Source: Calliopum simillimum (taxonomy: Eukaryota > Arthropoda > Insecta > Diptera > Lauxaniidae). Taken from it: a stretch of 64,000 nucleotides of DNA. Every line of letters starts with the position of its first letter. Position 1 is the first letter of the stretch. The stretch spans positions 111,499,124 through 111,563,123 of the forward strand of contig OX638371.1 of NCBI GenBank assembly GCA_951812925.1. Reading direction: 5' to 3'. Both the position numbers and the translations under genes were made by a program. Shown here in pieces: positions 11,701 to 23,348 of this stretch. Below the pieces are notes generated by a model that worked only from the letters and a program-made list of their open reading frames with translations, had not been told where the DNA came from and searched no databases.

Positions 11701-13864
11701 GTAAATTTTTTCGGAATTTTTGGAAATTTTAGTTTGTTTTTTTTTTTTAATTTTTGAAGAACTATAAAATGTTTACGAAAATTCTTGAAAAACTTATACT
11801 TTGAAATATTCCAAGCATTTTTGCCTGACTCAGTTTTTCATGAGGTGCCTTACTTTTGAGTGAAAAATTGTTTTTCCGAACGCGTAATTGAAATTCTGTC
11901 TGTTTGTTGAAATAATGCATTTTATTACATACTAGCTGGAATGGTGGCGACTTCGTTCGCTCGATCCCGATTGCCTTTACGTGCCAAGTCCCATCCATCT
12001 CCATCCTCACTTTCAATCTCCAAGGTTTTTCAATGTGAATGGTAGATAAAATATAGCATTTTGTGTAACTTAAATCATTCTCTTAAACTAAGTGTTATAC
12101 AAGAACCCTTAGCATAAACGTCACTGGCGCATAGTGGGAGGGTTTGTATGGAACGGTGGTCATAAATGGTAATAATAGACCTAGGCTGTTGAATTTTGGT
12201 ACAGATATTTTTTAGACTAGGACACTAAGAATCTGTAAATAAGAACAAAATCCGTTGTCGGACACGCCTACCTCTCATATAAAGTTAAGGCGTGGTCGAA
12301 ATTTTTTTGTCAAAATGAGTATCAATTTCCATTAATTTGACAACGCTGATTTCAAAAATGATATAAATTGTGCGCTATCTTTTACAGTTTTCAAGTTATG
12401 AGAAAACAACTGAAATAAACTTTATGAAAATTAGATTTTATTTGTTTGTGTAATTGTTCCCTAATAAATCGGAAATTAACTGACAGGTTTTAAAGAAGTT
12501 TTCACATTATGTTAGTACACAAAAAAAAACTAAGGTAAGGCTAGAGAAGTGGGCGGTAACCCGTCCCCCTAAATATTTCAAATTTCACCTATATATGGCC
12601 AGGAATTTCCACTGTGTGGCTTAGTAAATTTGACATTTTATAAAACATACAAATTTATTAGCATTTTTGTCTTAATAACACTTGTTATTTGTTCGATTGA
12701 GGTACAATATTTATTACGTAAAGTGCAAATAAACTCGGCATTATGTGTCAAATTAACATTGTACTGCAATAAATGTCATCAATTGAGATTGGTATATTTT
12801 TACTCTTAACTTTTAAATAAATATTTGTATCATACATATGCAGCAATTGCCAATATCCACCGTTCATAAACAAGACTTAAAATACATGAAAACCAAATTT
12901 CATCTAAATTGCAACGCCAACAGTTTAACATGCAGCGGCGCACTCTTTCACCGAATAAATGTCGATAAGGCAGCCAATACCACCGGCATACAGAGAGAAC
13001 ATTTGCGTCGTCGTCAACGCAAGTTACTGCCTCATCGACTTGCTGCTTATCGCATTGAAAACTATAAATAACATCAATGTAGCACATGCGGGTCGATCGG
13101 TCGGTCGGTTGACACTCAAAGATTCGGATACAGTTACAGTTACAACTTACACCGGCTGAAGCTGCTGCTGCATCGCATTGGCGGCAGTAAATTTTATGCG
13201 CAAATCTAAAAGTAATTCAATGGATTTTGGTTGCATTCACATCTACGCTTTTGTGGCTGCTGCTACCGCTGTTTCCGTTTATCGCCGCCATCGTTGGGGT
13301 AAATATTTTAGAAACCTTCCGCCGACATACATATGTACAGATGTATGTATTTACTTGTATGGATATTGAAATCTTCTTAATGCAACAAAATGGTTAGCAA
13401 GTGGTTAAACCGAAAAATGCATCTCATGTCTAGAGTGTTGGCTACGGGCTGTGTTGTTGTGCAAATGAATCTTGTTGCATGCGGTAGAAAATGTCGACAA
13501 TTGTGGCAGCACGAGTTGCTTCCTTCATTTCCGCCACTTGCAGACTTAAAAGCAAATCTCAGAGAGTACATAAGCGGCAAGGAGTAGGGGCATGTTGGCT
13601 TAAGATATAGCAAAGTTTTAGAGTGGCCTGAAAAATTGTCGAAAAATGTGGTAAAATCGCGGCGACCAAGTATCACCTGTTTAAGAAAGTTGGAGCAGGA
13701 AATCAAAAAATCGGTAAAAAAAATTAAAAATTAATTTATATTCCCCGTATGGGTAACAGAATATTAAGGAAAATCAAATTTCAAATAAATTTCGGAATGC
13801 CTTACGAAAGTTTTTGACAAAAATTAAACGACTTATCTGTAGGACTGACGGAGTCAATTATCTC
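11701..13864. other. Spacer with a faint R1 relic
   Basis: No gene seen. GTTGTCGGACACGCCTACC near 12256 matches the R1 internal block (CGGACACGCCTACCGCCCAT), so about 12180-12330 is probably an old R1 fragment. Overlapping frames on both strands at 12830-13170 and 13377-13706 have no domain and no splice or start context I can support. Confidence 0.45.
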
Positions 13865-13939
13865 AATAGTCCAATCTTTCGTCTAGTTTTTTTGTAAGTA
13901 GTCCATAATGGACTACACCTAAAGCTAGAATAAATTCAC

Positions 13940-14390
13940 TTAAATTATCAATAGTCTCAAAAATGGTCCGAATGTAATTCAAAGTCGGTCAACTGTATCA
14001 AAAATGGTCCAAATGTAATGCATAATCTGTCATTAGTACCAAAGGTGGTCCAATTGTGCATCGATTGTATCAGTGAAATTATAACTGACTACGTACTGTA
14101 TGGCAAATCGTCGATTGTGAAGAAGAGTAATCGATAGTGTATCGGTCTAGTGACTTGCGCTGCGTGGAGAGGCCCGGGTTCAAATCCTTCACTCGGCGAT
14201 TTTCAATTCCAATTTCTAAATTTCAATTAATTTGTACACAATGTGTCTGAAGAGCCTTCGGATCAGAAAATTAAGAATATGTCCAACATAGCCGAGGTAT
14301 AAAATAATAAAAAATTAGTAACAAATTATCATCCACACTGAGAATCGAACCAGGAACATATTGCTCAGAAAGTAAGTAATTAAATTTATT
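13940..14390 (+). repeat. Tandem plus tRNA-like composite repeat, copy 1 (left part)
   Basis: Three degenerate direct repeats near 13960-14060 share TGGTCCRAATGTAATGCATAA. They are followed by a tRNA-like block (14118-14205) with an A-box-like GGTCTAGTGACTTGCGC and a B-box-like GGTTCAAATCC, and then an opposed tRNA-like block (14335-14365, B-box GGTTCGATTCTC read on the minus strand). The same parts occur in inverted orientation at 56095-56520. The continuation of the repeat, CTCAGAAATATATAACAAA and TTTAGCACATTTGGCAATGA, is found at 16291-16330, beyond the fold-back. A SINE-like or other Pol III-derived repeat is likely; the pairing of stems is too degraded for a real tRNA gene. Confidence 0.55.
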
Positions 14391-14511
14391 GAGCCTTTAA
14401 ATCAATAACAATAGTACATAATAAAAAAAGTAACGGTGGAAGGATACATAGAATTGATATAATATATATTCTATTACAGTGGAGTCTTGCAAAATGCTAA
14501 CAGCAATATTT

Positions 14512-16283
14512 GAATGGGTTTATTTGAAAGTGGAATAAGTCCAATTCCAGAAAAATTGAGTTTATGGTAGTTATAGCTAGCTATATATGTCCTCTATTTA
14601 TATTGAAAATTACAGACTCGTTAGACCACGATTTCATCACAAATTACTCAAAAGAACTTTTCATGAAAAGCATTTTTACAAAAATGATTTTTTTGAAAGT
14701 GGAATAAGTCCATTTTTTCATCTACTGCTACACAGAAGATATTGCTTTTAGTTCAATTTAAAAATATTGGCAAGCGCTATTTAACTGGTGTTAAGTGTTT
14801 ACCACTGTAAATTTACCAAATTTTGATATGCTGTAAAAATTTTTACAGGTGTAATAGAAAATAGTCGAGTTTTTTTGGTCTGAATGGACTTATTCCACTT
14901 TCATTTATAATAAATTTAAAAATTTGTTATACTTTTGTATGACTTATTCCATTTTTACTCACAAAATATTTTGTAAACTAAAGCAAAGGAAAATTAAAAC
15001 TTAGAAAAATTTTACTTTAAAAACTGTTGTTGTTTTTTTTTTCTTTTATTTTTATAATGTTAGTGTCATACGAAAGATATATTAATTTGCTATAAAATCA
15101 ACCTGAAAAAATTTTTAATGCGAGTGGGGGTTTTAGAGATATTGCAAATTTCACGAAAATTTTGATAATTTTTTTTTTTAAAGCACTATTTTTCCAAAAA
15201 CTGTATCATTAACGCATAGTTTTAGTAACATAAAATGAAAGCTGGATTTATTTCTTTTCATTCAACATGTAATTTGTACCTGATTTCTTGCATTACAAAT
15301 TTTTTTTTGTAGGAAAACAAAAAGTAAGTTATTGAAAAGCATCGAAAAGTCTACAGGAATCGGAATTGATCGAAAACTATGCAAAAAAATCTTTATTGTT
15401 GTTATTGTTATTTTTGTTGTTGTTGTTGCTGGTATTATTGTTGTTCTTGTAATGTTTTGCAAAATTTCATGAAAATTTCTTTAGTTTACTTTTTTGTTTT
15501 CCTATAAAAAAAAAGTATGCTAGTGCAAGAAATCAGGTACAAATTACATGTTAGATGAAAGGAAATAAATTGGGCTTTCATATTATGTTACTAAAACTAT
15601 GCGTTAATGATACAGTTTTTGGAAAAATAGTGCTTTAAAAAAAAAAAAATTATCAAAATTTCTGGAAATTTGCAATATCTCCATAACCACCACTCGCATT
15701 AAAAATTTTTTCGGGTTAATTTTATAGCAAATTAATATATCTTTCGTATGACACTAACATTATTGAAATCCTTTTAGGGGTTCCCAACTTATAATAGTTT
15801 TTATAAAAGATATATCTCGATCTTCCGATGGCTCTACCTCCGAAAGTAGGTCCGACAAGAACTTTTTGTTTTTGTTATTGTTGTAATTATTTCCCAGTCC
15901 CCTATTTGGGCAAAAATAAAAGAAAAAAAAACAACAACAGTTTTTAAAGTAAAATTTTTCTAAGTTTTAATTTTCCTTTGCTTTAATTTACAAAATATTT
16001 TGTGAGTAAAAATGGAATAAGTCATACAAAAGTATAACAAATTTTTAAATTTATTATAAATGAAAGTGGAATAAGTCCATTCAGACCAAAAAAACTCGAC
16101 TATTTTCTATTACACCTGTAAAAATTTTTACAGCATAACAAAATTTGGTAAATTTACAGTGGTAAACACTTAACACCAGTTAAATAGCGCTTGCCAATAT
16201 TTTTAAATTGAGTCGTACGCAAACTCTTCAATATCTCAGTTTATGAAAAAGTGGACTTATTCCACTTTCAAAAAAACCCATTC
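14512..16283. mobile_element. 1.77 kb fold-back with iterated GGAATAAGTC motif
   Basis: The left end GAATGGGTTTATTTGAAAGT at 14512 is mirrored by the right end at 16283. Arms pair over most of their length (for instance the CAAGCGCTATTTAACTGG block near 14770 with its complement near 16180), around a loop at about 15330-15480 containing a TTGTTGTTGTTG run. ATTT lies outside both ends and may be a target duplication. The decamer GGAATAAGTC or its complement occurs seven times, all in the arms: 14532, 14701, 14887, 14941, 16014, 16068 and 16254. No transposase is encoded. The right arm contains 148 bp (15764-15911) absent from the left arm. Confidence 0.85.
15764..15911. repeat. 148-bp segment present in one fold-back arm only
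   Basis: The left arm reads, in complement, ACTAACATTAT directly followed by AAAAATAAAAG. The right arm has the same two blocks separated by exactly 148 bp starting TGAAATCC and ending TTTGGGC. There is no target duplication. It may be an insertion in the right arm or a precise loss from the left arm. I do not recognise the segment. Confidence 0.6.
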
Positions 16284-16324
16284 ATTTACTCAGAAATATA
16301 TAACAAACTCTTTAGCACATTTGG

Positions 16325-16935
16325 CAATGAAAGAAAGGTGTATCATGAAACGAAAAACGTATCCAAATATTTAGTTGAAATAATTAAGAAAAATATATTA
16401 TGAGAAAGAAAAAAGTCATGAGAGAAAAAAGTATCATAAGAGAAAAAAACATCATGAGAGAAAACACAAATATTCAGCTTAAATAATATAAAAGATATGT
16501 CATGCGAGAGAAAAGTGTCATGTGGGTAAAAGCATCATGAAAAGAAAAATGTATTTGAATATGTCATGAGAGAAAAAAGTATCATTATTATTTGCTTAAA
16601 TATGGTAAAAGAATGTCATGACTGGAAAAATGTATGTATATATATTGTCATGAGAGGGAAAAGTGTCAAGAAAGAAAGGTGTATCATGAATGGAAAAACG
16701 GATCCACATATTTGGTTGGAATAATGTAGAAAAATATACTATGAGAAAGAAAGGTGTCATGAGAGAAAAAAGTATCATGAGAGAAAAAAGGTATCATGAA
16801 AGAAAAATGTATCATGAGAGAAAACACAAATATTCAGCTCAAATAATATAAAAAATATGTCTGTCATCCGAGAGAAAAGTGTCGTGACAGAAAAAATTAA
16901 CCATAGAGAAAAGTGTTCACATTGAGAAAATATTT
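16325..16935. repeat. Degenerate satellite of ATCATGAGAGAAAAAAGT units
   Basis: An array of short units of about 17-20 bp built on ATCATGAGAGAAAAAAGT, with interspersed AATATTCAGCTTAAATAAT blocks. A higher-order repeat is visible: AAGAAAGGTGTATCATGAA occurs at 16331 and again at about 16672, so the larger period is about 341 bp. The minus-strand open frames over it are by-products of the repeat. Confidence 0.7.
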
Positions 16936-17044
16936 GAGATGATTTGACCAATACCCAGGAATTCTTGTTTTGATTTTGGTATAAAGTTTTTGAATATATT
17001 TCTTTTTTGTTGCACCTTAATATCAGAAACTGATGCTCCTGCAT

Positions 17045-18020
17045 TGAGCTTTACCGAATGCCGGATATTTTCTTTAAACCTTAAACACACATAGGTACAC
17101 AGATACTTGCAAGAGTTGCAAACAAGATAAAAGTTAAATGGAAATGCACGCCAGAAAAGTTACAAAGTATTTGGAGGAAGAAAAAAGAAGATGAGAATAA
17201 GTTGCAAAAGAAGATGAACCGAACCGAACCGAACCAAAACTAACTATGTAGTAGGAGAGGTAGCTAGCAAATGAAAGGCAATACTTTAGCCGTTTCCGTT
17301 GAATCAAAAATGGAACAAAAAAAAAAAAAAGCGCCACTTCAGATGGACAGAGGGAGTGAAGCTTTGAAGCAAACAAAGTAAAAGACAAAGTTCGCAGCGC
17401 ATTGGTACGTATCCCGGTCGAGTAGCGTCGGTAGACAGCGGAAATGGCTCTACGCTTTATCTGTAGCCATAAGAGTGAAATGCATTTCACTGCTTACGAA
17501 ATGGATGGCTTTCTTGATCGCATTTAGATTTAAAAGCAAACCATGGCAGTGCTGCAGGAAAACCGAGAGTGTGTTGAGTTTAATGTATCTCCCCCCCTTC
17601 GCGTTTTAGAGGCCGGAAACCTTTGTAATGTATGCGTGTACAACAAATGCTTTCTAAGCACAAGTTTGTTAAAATTAAAATTTTTTGGCACAAATAAATA
17701 CAAGGCTCGAAATTGGAACATTTCGATTAAGAATCTCTTTCCTTAAATAAAATCATTTTCATTTCATTGAAAAAATAATTTTCACTTCCGTACTTCCTGC
17801 GTGTTTCCATCCCCTTTTCCAACGCTGATTATTCATTTTACCCTGGCACATTTCTCTTTCATATTTAATGATGAATTGTTAATTTAAATTCGATTTTCAT
17901 TTGAGATGATGCGATAAAATTAATAACGGAAGCATAGCGCGCAAATGTAATTTTCACCTGCTTCAGATTTGATATCTCATTGCGCGTTAATGATGTTGCC
18001 TACTTTTATTATGTGACAAG
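17045..18020. other. Spacer, no gene seen
   Basis: It contains a short GAACC run near 17216-17237 and an A tract near 17318. The 118-residue minus-strand frame at 17134-17490 has a Phe-rich middle and no domain. It lacks a second frame or splice context that would make it a credible exon. Confidence 0.45.
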
Positions 18021-18047
18021 CAATTATTGAAGGACTCTTACACACAC

Positions 18048-18150
18048 AAATGTCATGGCGTTGGCAAAGTATCATACGTACTCATGCGTAAGCCCTTACT
18101 CAGGGGGGGTTCGAGGGTTCAAACCATGCCTAGGATGAGTTTTTATACAA
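18048..18150 (+). repeat. tRNA-like sequence
   Basis: A B-box-like GGGTTCAAACC near 18116 follows TGGCGTTGGCAAAGTAT near 18055, which could be an A-box remnant, and a possible long variable arm (GCCCTTACTCAGGGGGGG). The stems do not close well. It is a tRNA-derived repeat or pseudogene at best. Confidence 0.3.
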
Positions 18151-18268
18151 AAAATGTTTTACTCGTAACAATGAAAAATAACACAGGCATACAGGTTCTG
18201 CCCCAGAAAGGAGATTCTCATATGTTTTGGGACGCTGAAAGCGAATATGACAATAGAAAATCGATCTG

Positions 18269-19155
18269 ATAGCCTATTCTCCCCCTGGCCCCCCCACTTG
18301 GTATAAGCATTTGAAAATTTGTATATTTGTCAGATTTTTGGATGCGCTGTAATCAAAGATAACTATAAAAAATAATTTCGGCCACCCAGTTACCCCTTAG
18401 CAACCCCTTAAAATCCCCTGAGACGGCTGAAAGCTAATTTTTATGAAAATTTTAAATGTTATGGTTTTTCAGAGTCTTCGTTATACTTTTTGTTTCAAGG
18501 TCATCATGAAATCACACAACAAATAATTTTCTGAAACATTGCAACCCATTTTATCCTCTTTTTCTGGGTCTTTTTGACTCCTTTTTTCAAAAACTGAGTT
18601 AAAATGGGCTAATGTGTGCTACAAACATATTCTACGAAAAATTTCACTAGCAGTCACATGATACAAAAAATTCTTAGAACTTAAGGATATTCCGTAAAAA
18701 ATTGTAATAAAATAGAACAAATAATGAACACAAAAATTTCGTCGATAACCATTTACATATTACTCGTAAGTTGTAAAATTTTTTTTGTTTTTGTGACTCC
18801 TAGTGAAATTTTCATAGAATATTTTTGTAGAACACATTAACCTATTTTAACCCAGTTTTTGAAAAAAGGATCAAAAAGACATATATAAACAGGATATAAT
18901 GGGTTAAAATGTTTTGCAATATTGTTTGTTGTGATTTCATGATGACCTTAGAACAAAAAGTAGTATGCAAACACAGGGGGATTTTAAGGGGATGCTAGGG
19001 GGTAACTGGGTGGCTGAAATAATTTTTTATAGTTCTCTTTGATTGCAACGCATCCAAAAATCTAACGAATACACACATTTTAAAATATTTGTACCAAGTG
19101 GAATTTTGACCCATGAAATGGGCAGTAGTGAGTCAAGGGGGAAAATGGGCTATCA
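18269..19155. mobile_element. 0.89 kb fold-back element
   Basis: The left end TGATAGCCTATTCTCCCCC at 18269 pairs with GGGGGAAAATGGGCTATCA ending at 19155. Further inside, GGCCACCCAGTTACCCC (18380) pairs with GGGGTAACTGGGTGGC (18997), and CATCATGAAATCACA (18502) with TGTGATTTCATGATG (18929). The centre is near 18705. Small unpaired blocks in the right arm (near 19100-19130) show drift. No coding capacity is seen. Confidence 0.82.
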
Positions 19156-19527
19156 TCAACAAAAAATGAAGATCGGGATAATATAAGATGAGATAAATTT
19201 TGCCTTGATTAAGAGTAAAGGAGTCAACTTACACATGTATATCCTTTATATTTGCATAGGCTTTCTAAATGAGTCGCGCACCATTGATACGGGGGAGTGC
19301 GGCCCACCAGTTGAGAACCCCTTATATATAGCATTATAAATTGTAGCTACAAGAAAGAAATAACTAGAGGAATGTCGTAATGTAAATGTACCATAATTTG
19401 TGCAAATGCTGTCAAATTTCATTATGCTTTGACATTTATGTTTAAGGCAGATTAATTGACAATAAGCCAACCAATTGAACCCAGATTTTTTGCACGTTAC
19501 ATTTCAAAACACAACAAAACGAGCAGA

Positions 19528-20272
19528 AACGTTTGTAACGCGATGAAGGAGGCGTGGCAGGTATGGAAAACTGTATATATTCTTGATCAGTGTCACTTCC
19601 TGAGTCGATATAGCCATGTCCGTCTGTCTGGCTGGGTGTCTGTCTGTGCGTGGAAATATTTTTCACGGGAAAGCTGACGAAGATAATTCGATGAAATTTG
19701 GCACAGTTGCTTCGTCGTAAAAGTTAGCTCGTGGGACTTAAAACGAGCGAAATCGGTCAACGGACACGCCTACCGCCCATACAAAAAATATATTGAAAAT
19801 GTAACTTTATAAGTATTTTTCACAAAGCAACCAAAATGCACATAAATACTAGGGACGATAAGTTCAAGCTCTGAGCAAAACAAGGTGAACTCGGACAAAA
19901 GGGCGTATCACCACACAAATAAGCAAAGATTTTAAAATGCTTTACTGAAAGTGTTTTCAAGACAAGCCAACAAAATTTCACTTAGACACTAAGAACAGTA
20001 ACTGCAAGCTCTGGTCACAAACTACGCGAAGTCATACATGAGGGCGTGGCAACTCCCATATAAGTTAAAGATCCAAAAATGCTATACTGAGCGCATTTTT
20101 TGAGATAATGAAACCAAATTTCCTCAGACACTGAGAATAATAAGTGTAAGATCTGAGCAGAAGCTATGAGAAATTGGAGTAGTGGTCGTGGCATTTTCCG
20201 TACAAGCAAAATTTTCAAAATACTGCAGTATAGGTTAATTAACGTTTGGCCAAGCCAAAGGTAACACCCTTA
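19528..20272 (-). repeat. Dispersed repeat R1, copy b
   Basis: The order is inverted relative to copy a. It runs from GTTTGTAACGCGATGAAGGA through ATAGCCATGTCCGTCTGTC (19610), a block with GGACACGCCTACCGCCCAT (19762) and monomers with GGGCGTGGC to GGCCAAGCCAAAGGTAACAC at 20250-20268. At least three degenerate internal monomers are present. No open frame in it has a domain. Confidence 0.75.
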
Positions 20273-23060
20273 TTAGTTTCATTTTACTATACTTTTACAT
20301 AAATTTTTTGTTAGTTTGAAGTCTTCATTTCTTAAGAGTATTCTTAAACAAATTTTAATTTAATGCTTCACTTTTATTGATCAAAAAATTTCATTTTATT
20401 TCCGTCGCATTTAAAGCTCCTCTTCAAGTGCATTTGCCAAGCATTTAATTGAGTTCCATTTCGCAGTATTTGCATTAATTTTCATTTCAACTGCATTAAA
20501 TAAAATAATATTTCTTTTTTCACTTGTGTCTTAAGCTGCCGCCGTTTCCACTGACTCCCCAAAGATGCGCGAGTATTTTCTTTTCAACAACTTCCCCCCC
20601 TCCCCGCTGCTGCAGCACTGCTCACTGCTTTGCCGCATTTAATTTCCCCCGCATAAAGTGTAGAAATTGTAATACGATTGAGCAGCTGAAAACTTGAAAA
20701 ACCTTTTCGGAGACATGCGATTCGCCGGATGTAAACTACTTTGGCAGTATCTAGACATTCAAGAAGAATCAGAATGGAAGAAGTAGAAGAAGATGGAAGC
20801 AACACTCTCGCGTATTGCTTATCCTCTTAGCCATCTTCTTTGAATTTCCAAATACCACCGTAGATGTTGCCTTTTCCATATTAACGCCAGTCCAAATATC
20901 TCCTTTTTTCGTTTTTCTTCCACCCCATATCTTGGCGAAATGCATCTCTAGTGATTTTGGCAGCCAACAACGCGTAACATTGCATTGCGTTACATTGAGT
21001 TATGTGCTTGCGTAAAATGAATAACGTAAAGTTTAACGCAGGACAACAATGCCGTACATCTTTGTCAGTGTGCGTTGTTTGTGTTGTTGTTGTCGGACAT
21101 TTGGGTATGCCGTTTGAATTGTTTGCTGGCGGCTTCCTTTGCAAAATCTGAAATTTATTTCAACTCCAAGGCGCGAAATGTTATGTAGAAGATAAACCGA
21201 CTGTTTCTACGCTCTTTATTTTATTTGCGTGCAAAGGGTTAAAGGTCAGACTTTTCTGGCTTTGCATGGAGTTTAATTGTTGAAGTAAAAGAAAATTAAA
21301 GTGAAGCATCTACGTATTCAAATTCGACTTTTTAATATATTGGATCTAAATGAATCGACACAATCGAAAACAATCTTTTGCGATGACTTTGGTTGCATCA
21401 GTATAACATTTATAACTCCCCATCTAGAACGTGTAAATGAGAAAAACTCTTTGGGAAAAAACATATTGAGTTCTACTTTTGATTTTGTAATTTTTGGAAC
21501 TTCTCTTAAATAAAACTTTCTAAAAAGAATAACAAAAACCATAAAAATATATTACAAAATCATTAAAATCCGATTCAAATAACATTTGAATTTTTCATGC
21601 TAATTGATGTTGTTGTTGGTTTTTCTTTCAATAATTTCATAGAATTTTCAGCTCAACTGCCTCTTTCTATACAAGCAATCAAAAATAATTTCTATACATC
21701 GCCAATATTCTGAAGTAAAAGTTCTTTTCGATTATTGTTGTGAAGCTGCCTCATTTCTTCATGTTGACTGCGATGTGGATCCAAATGGATTTCTGTCTAA
21801 TGCTTTGAGACTTTTCAATAGGCTTAAAGCCATAATAGAGCTATAACAACAACAACAATAACAACAACAACTTCGCAAGCAACCACAAGAAATGCGGCAT
21901 AGTAGGTAGAGGTAGCAAGCAATCCAAAACAATAGAAAAATATTAATTTTTATGCAAACAAAAAACAAATCAATTCCGAATTGGAGAAAGCCAGGAACTG
22001 CTGTCAAGATCCATTAAAACTTTTTCTTTTCTTTATTTTTCACCATAAGAGATTAGTGCATTTGTGCGTGGGTTGGCGTTTAAGTGATTCCTGCGCTGTT
22101 GTTGCTGTGCACAATGTGAAACTAATTTGATTCATTAATTACACTGGTTTCATTCTCCATTCCATATCAAAAAACTAAATCCAAATCCATCAGTGGAACA
22201 GCAATAACAAACTTTTTCAAAATCAATTCAAACATTCACTCAACCAATCAGTCTAACAATTTGAATGTATGGGGTATGTACGTCAGTTGATCTGCTGTCC
22301 TTACATGAAGTTGGTCCTTGTTTTTTGGTTTCAGTCAGGCACTACTTGATTGAGTCAGTTTTATTATGAATGTTTTCCGCACGCTTCATTGACAATTGTA
22401 ATTAAACAAATCATAATTTAGTCATTTGAAAAGTTTGACCGTTGCGACGGCTAGACGTAGAGTTTTCGTGAACGGTATGTGAATGCTCTGATTTTGACTC
22501 TAAAAATATCTTTAAAAGTAGAAGAAATAAAAATTAATATAATTTTTAAATTTTGGGGCACTTTGTTGAAAAAAAGTATTTTGCCTTTATTCTAACAAAA
22601 GCTCTAAATTGAATTGCAATTGGAACCACAGTGAGAAATAAGAAGAGGTAGAAAAAAATCTACTTTTGACCCAAAAAGGTTCAAGTTTTTTCGTAAATAA
22701 ATAAACAAAATTAAAAATCAAATAAATTGTTTAATGAAAATAATATTTTTTACGAGTAAGTTCATACAATAACAATAATCATGTTGATGGTGTGCAATTG
22801 TTGCATTGTCGTTACCGTAAAAAGTATTAAATTGCACATTTATTTGATTGTGCATTAGTGTGTGTATTTTTAATTGTTTTGTTAATTGAAAGCTGATTGT
22901 TTTGATTTTATGTTGTATGAGTGAAGTGTCATTGAATACACATACAAACGCGTTCAAATAAAATTTCATACCTGTAAATGAAAAATGTAAATGCGCTTTT
23001 TAAACAGGTGCTGCGTCGAAAAAGTCTATATAAATAGTTTTATTGGATAATGCATACATT
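20273..23060. other. Spacer with CAA/TTG simple repeats
   Basis: No gene or transposon recognised. AACAACAACAATAACAACAA at about 21845 and short poly-T tracts are the only repeats. Open frames of 60-90 residues on both strands lack domains. Confidence 0.45.
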
Positions 23061-23061
23061 A

Positions 23062-23345
23062 GACCGGGTCGATTTTGTATGAAGCAAAATAAAATCATCC
23101 CGAAACATACTCAAAAGTTAAAGGGAGTCTTAAAAACGATATCTGCATAATTTATTTTTTTATTTTTTTTTTTTTCATTTCTAGAAAAAAAAATGGAGAA
23201 CTTTTGATTCTACTGAAGACCCATTTTGGCAAAAAAAAAAACAAGTTTTTTGGTCATAACTTTTTTTTTTCATTACAAAATGGGTGCATTAGACATAAAA
23301 ACAATGTTCTTACAAAAATTTTGGCGTTTAAAAATTATTTATTTC
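23062..23345 (+). repeat. Dispersed repeat, copy B
   Basis: Shares with 10755-10950 the ordered blocks CTCAAAAGTTAAAGGGAGTC, AACGATATCTGC, CTTTTGATTCTACTGAAG and CCATTTTGGC. It lies directly against the LTR-like sequence at 23349. The class is unknown. Confidence 0.5.
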
Positions 23346-23348
23346 ATG

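Noticed and set aside
16325..16935. CRISPR-like array because of regular short repeats
   Set aside because: Repeat units are degenerate and AT-rich without distinct spacers, and the sequence is plainly eukaryotic.
17134..17490. 118-codon minus-strand frame as an exon
   Set aside because: Low-complexity Phe/Ser composition, no domain, no splice sites that join it to another frame.
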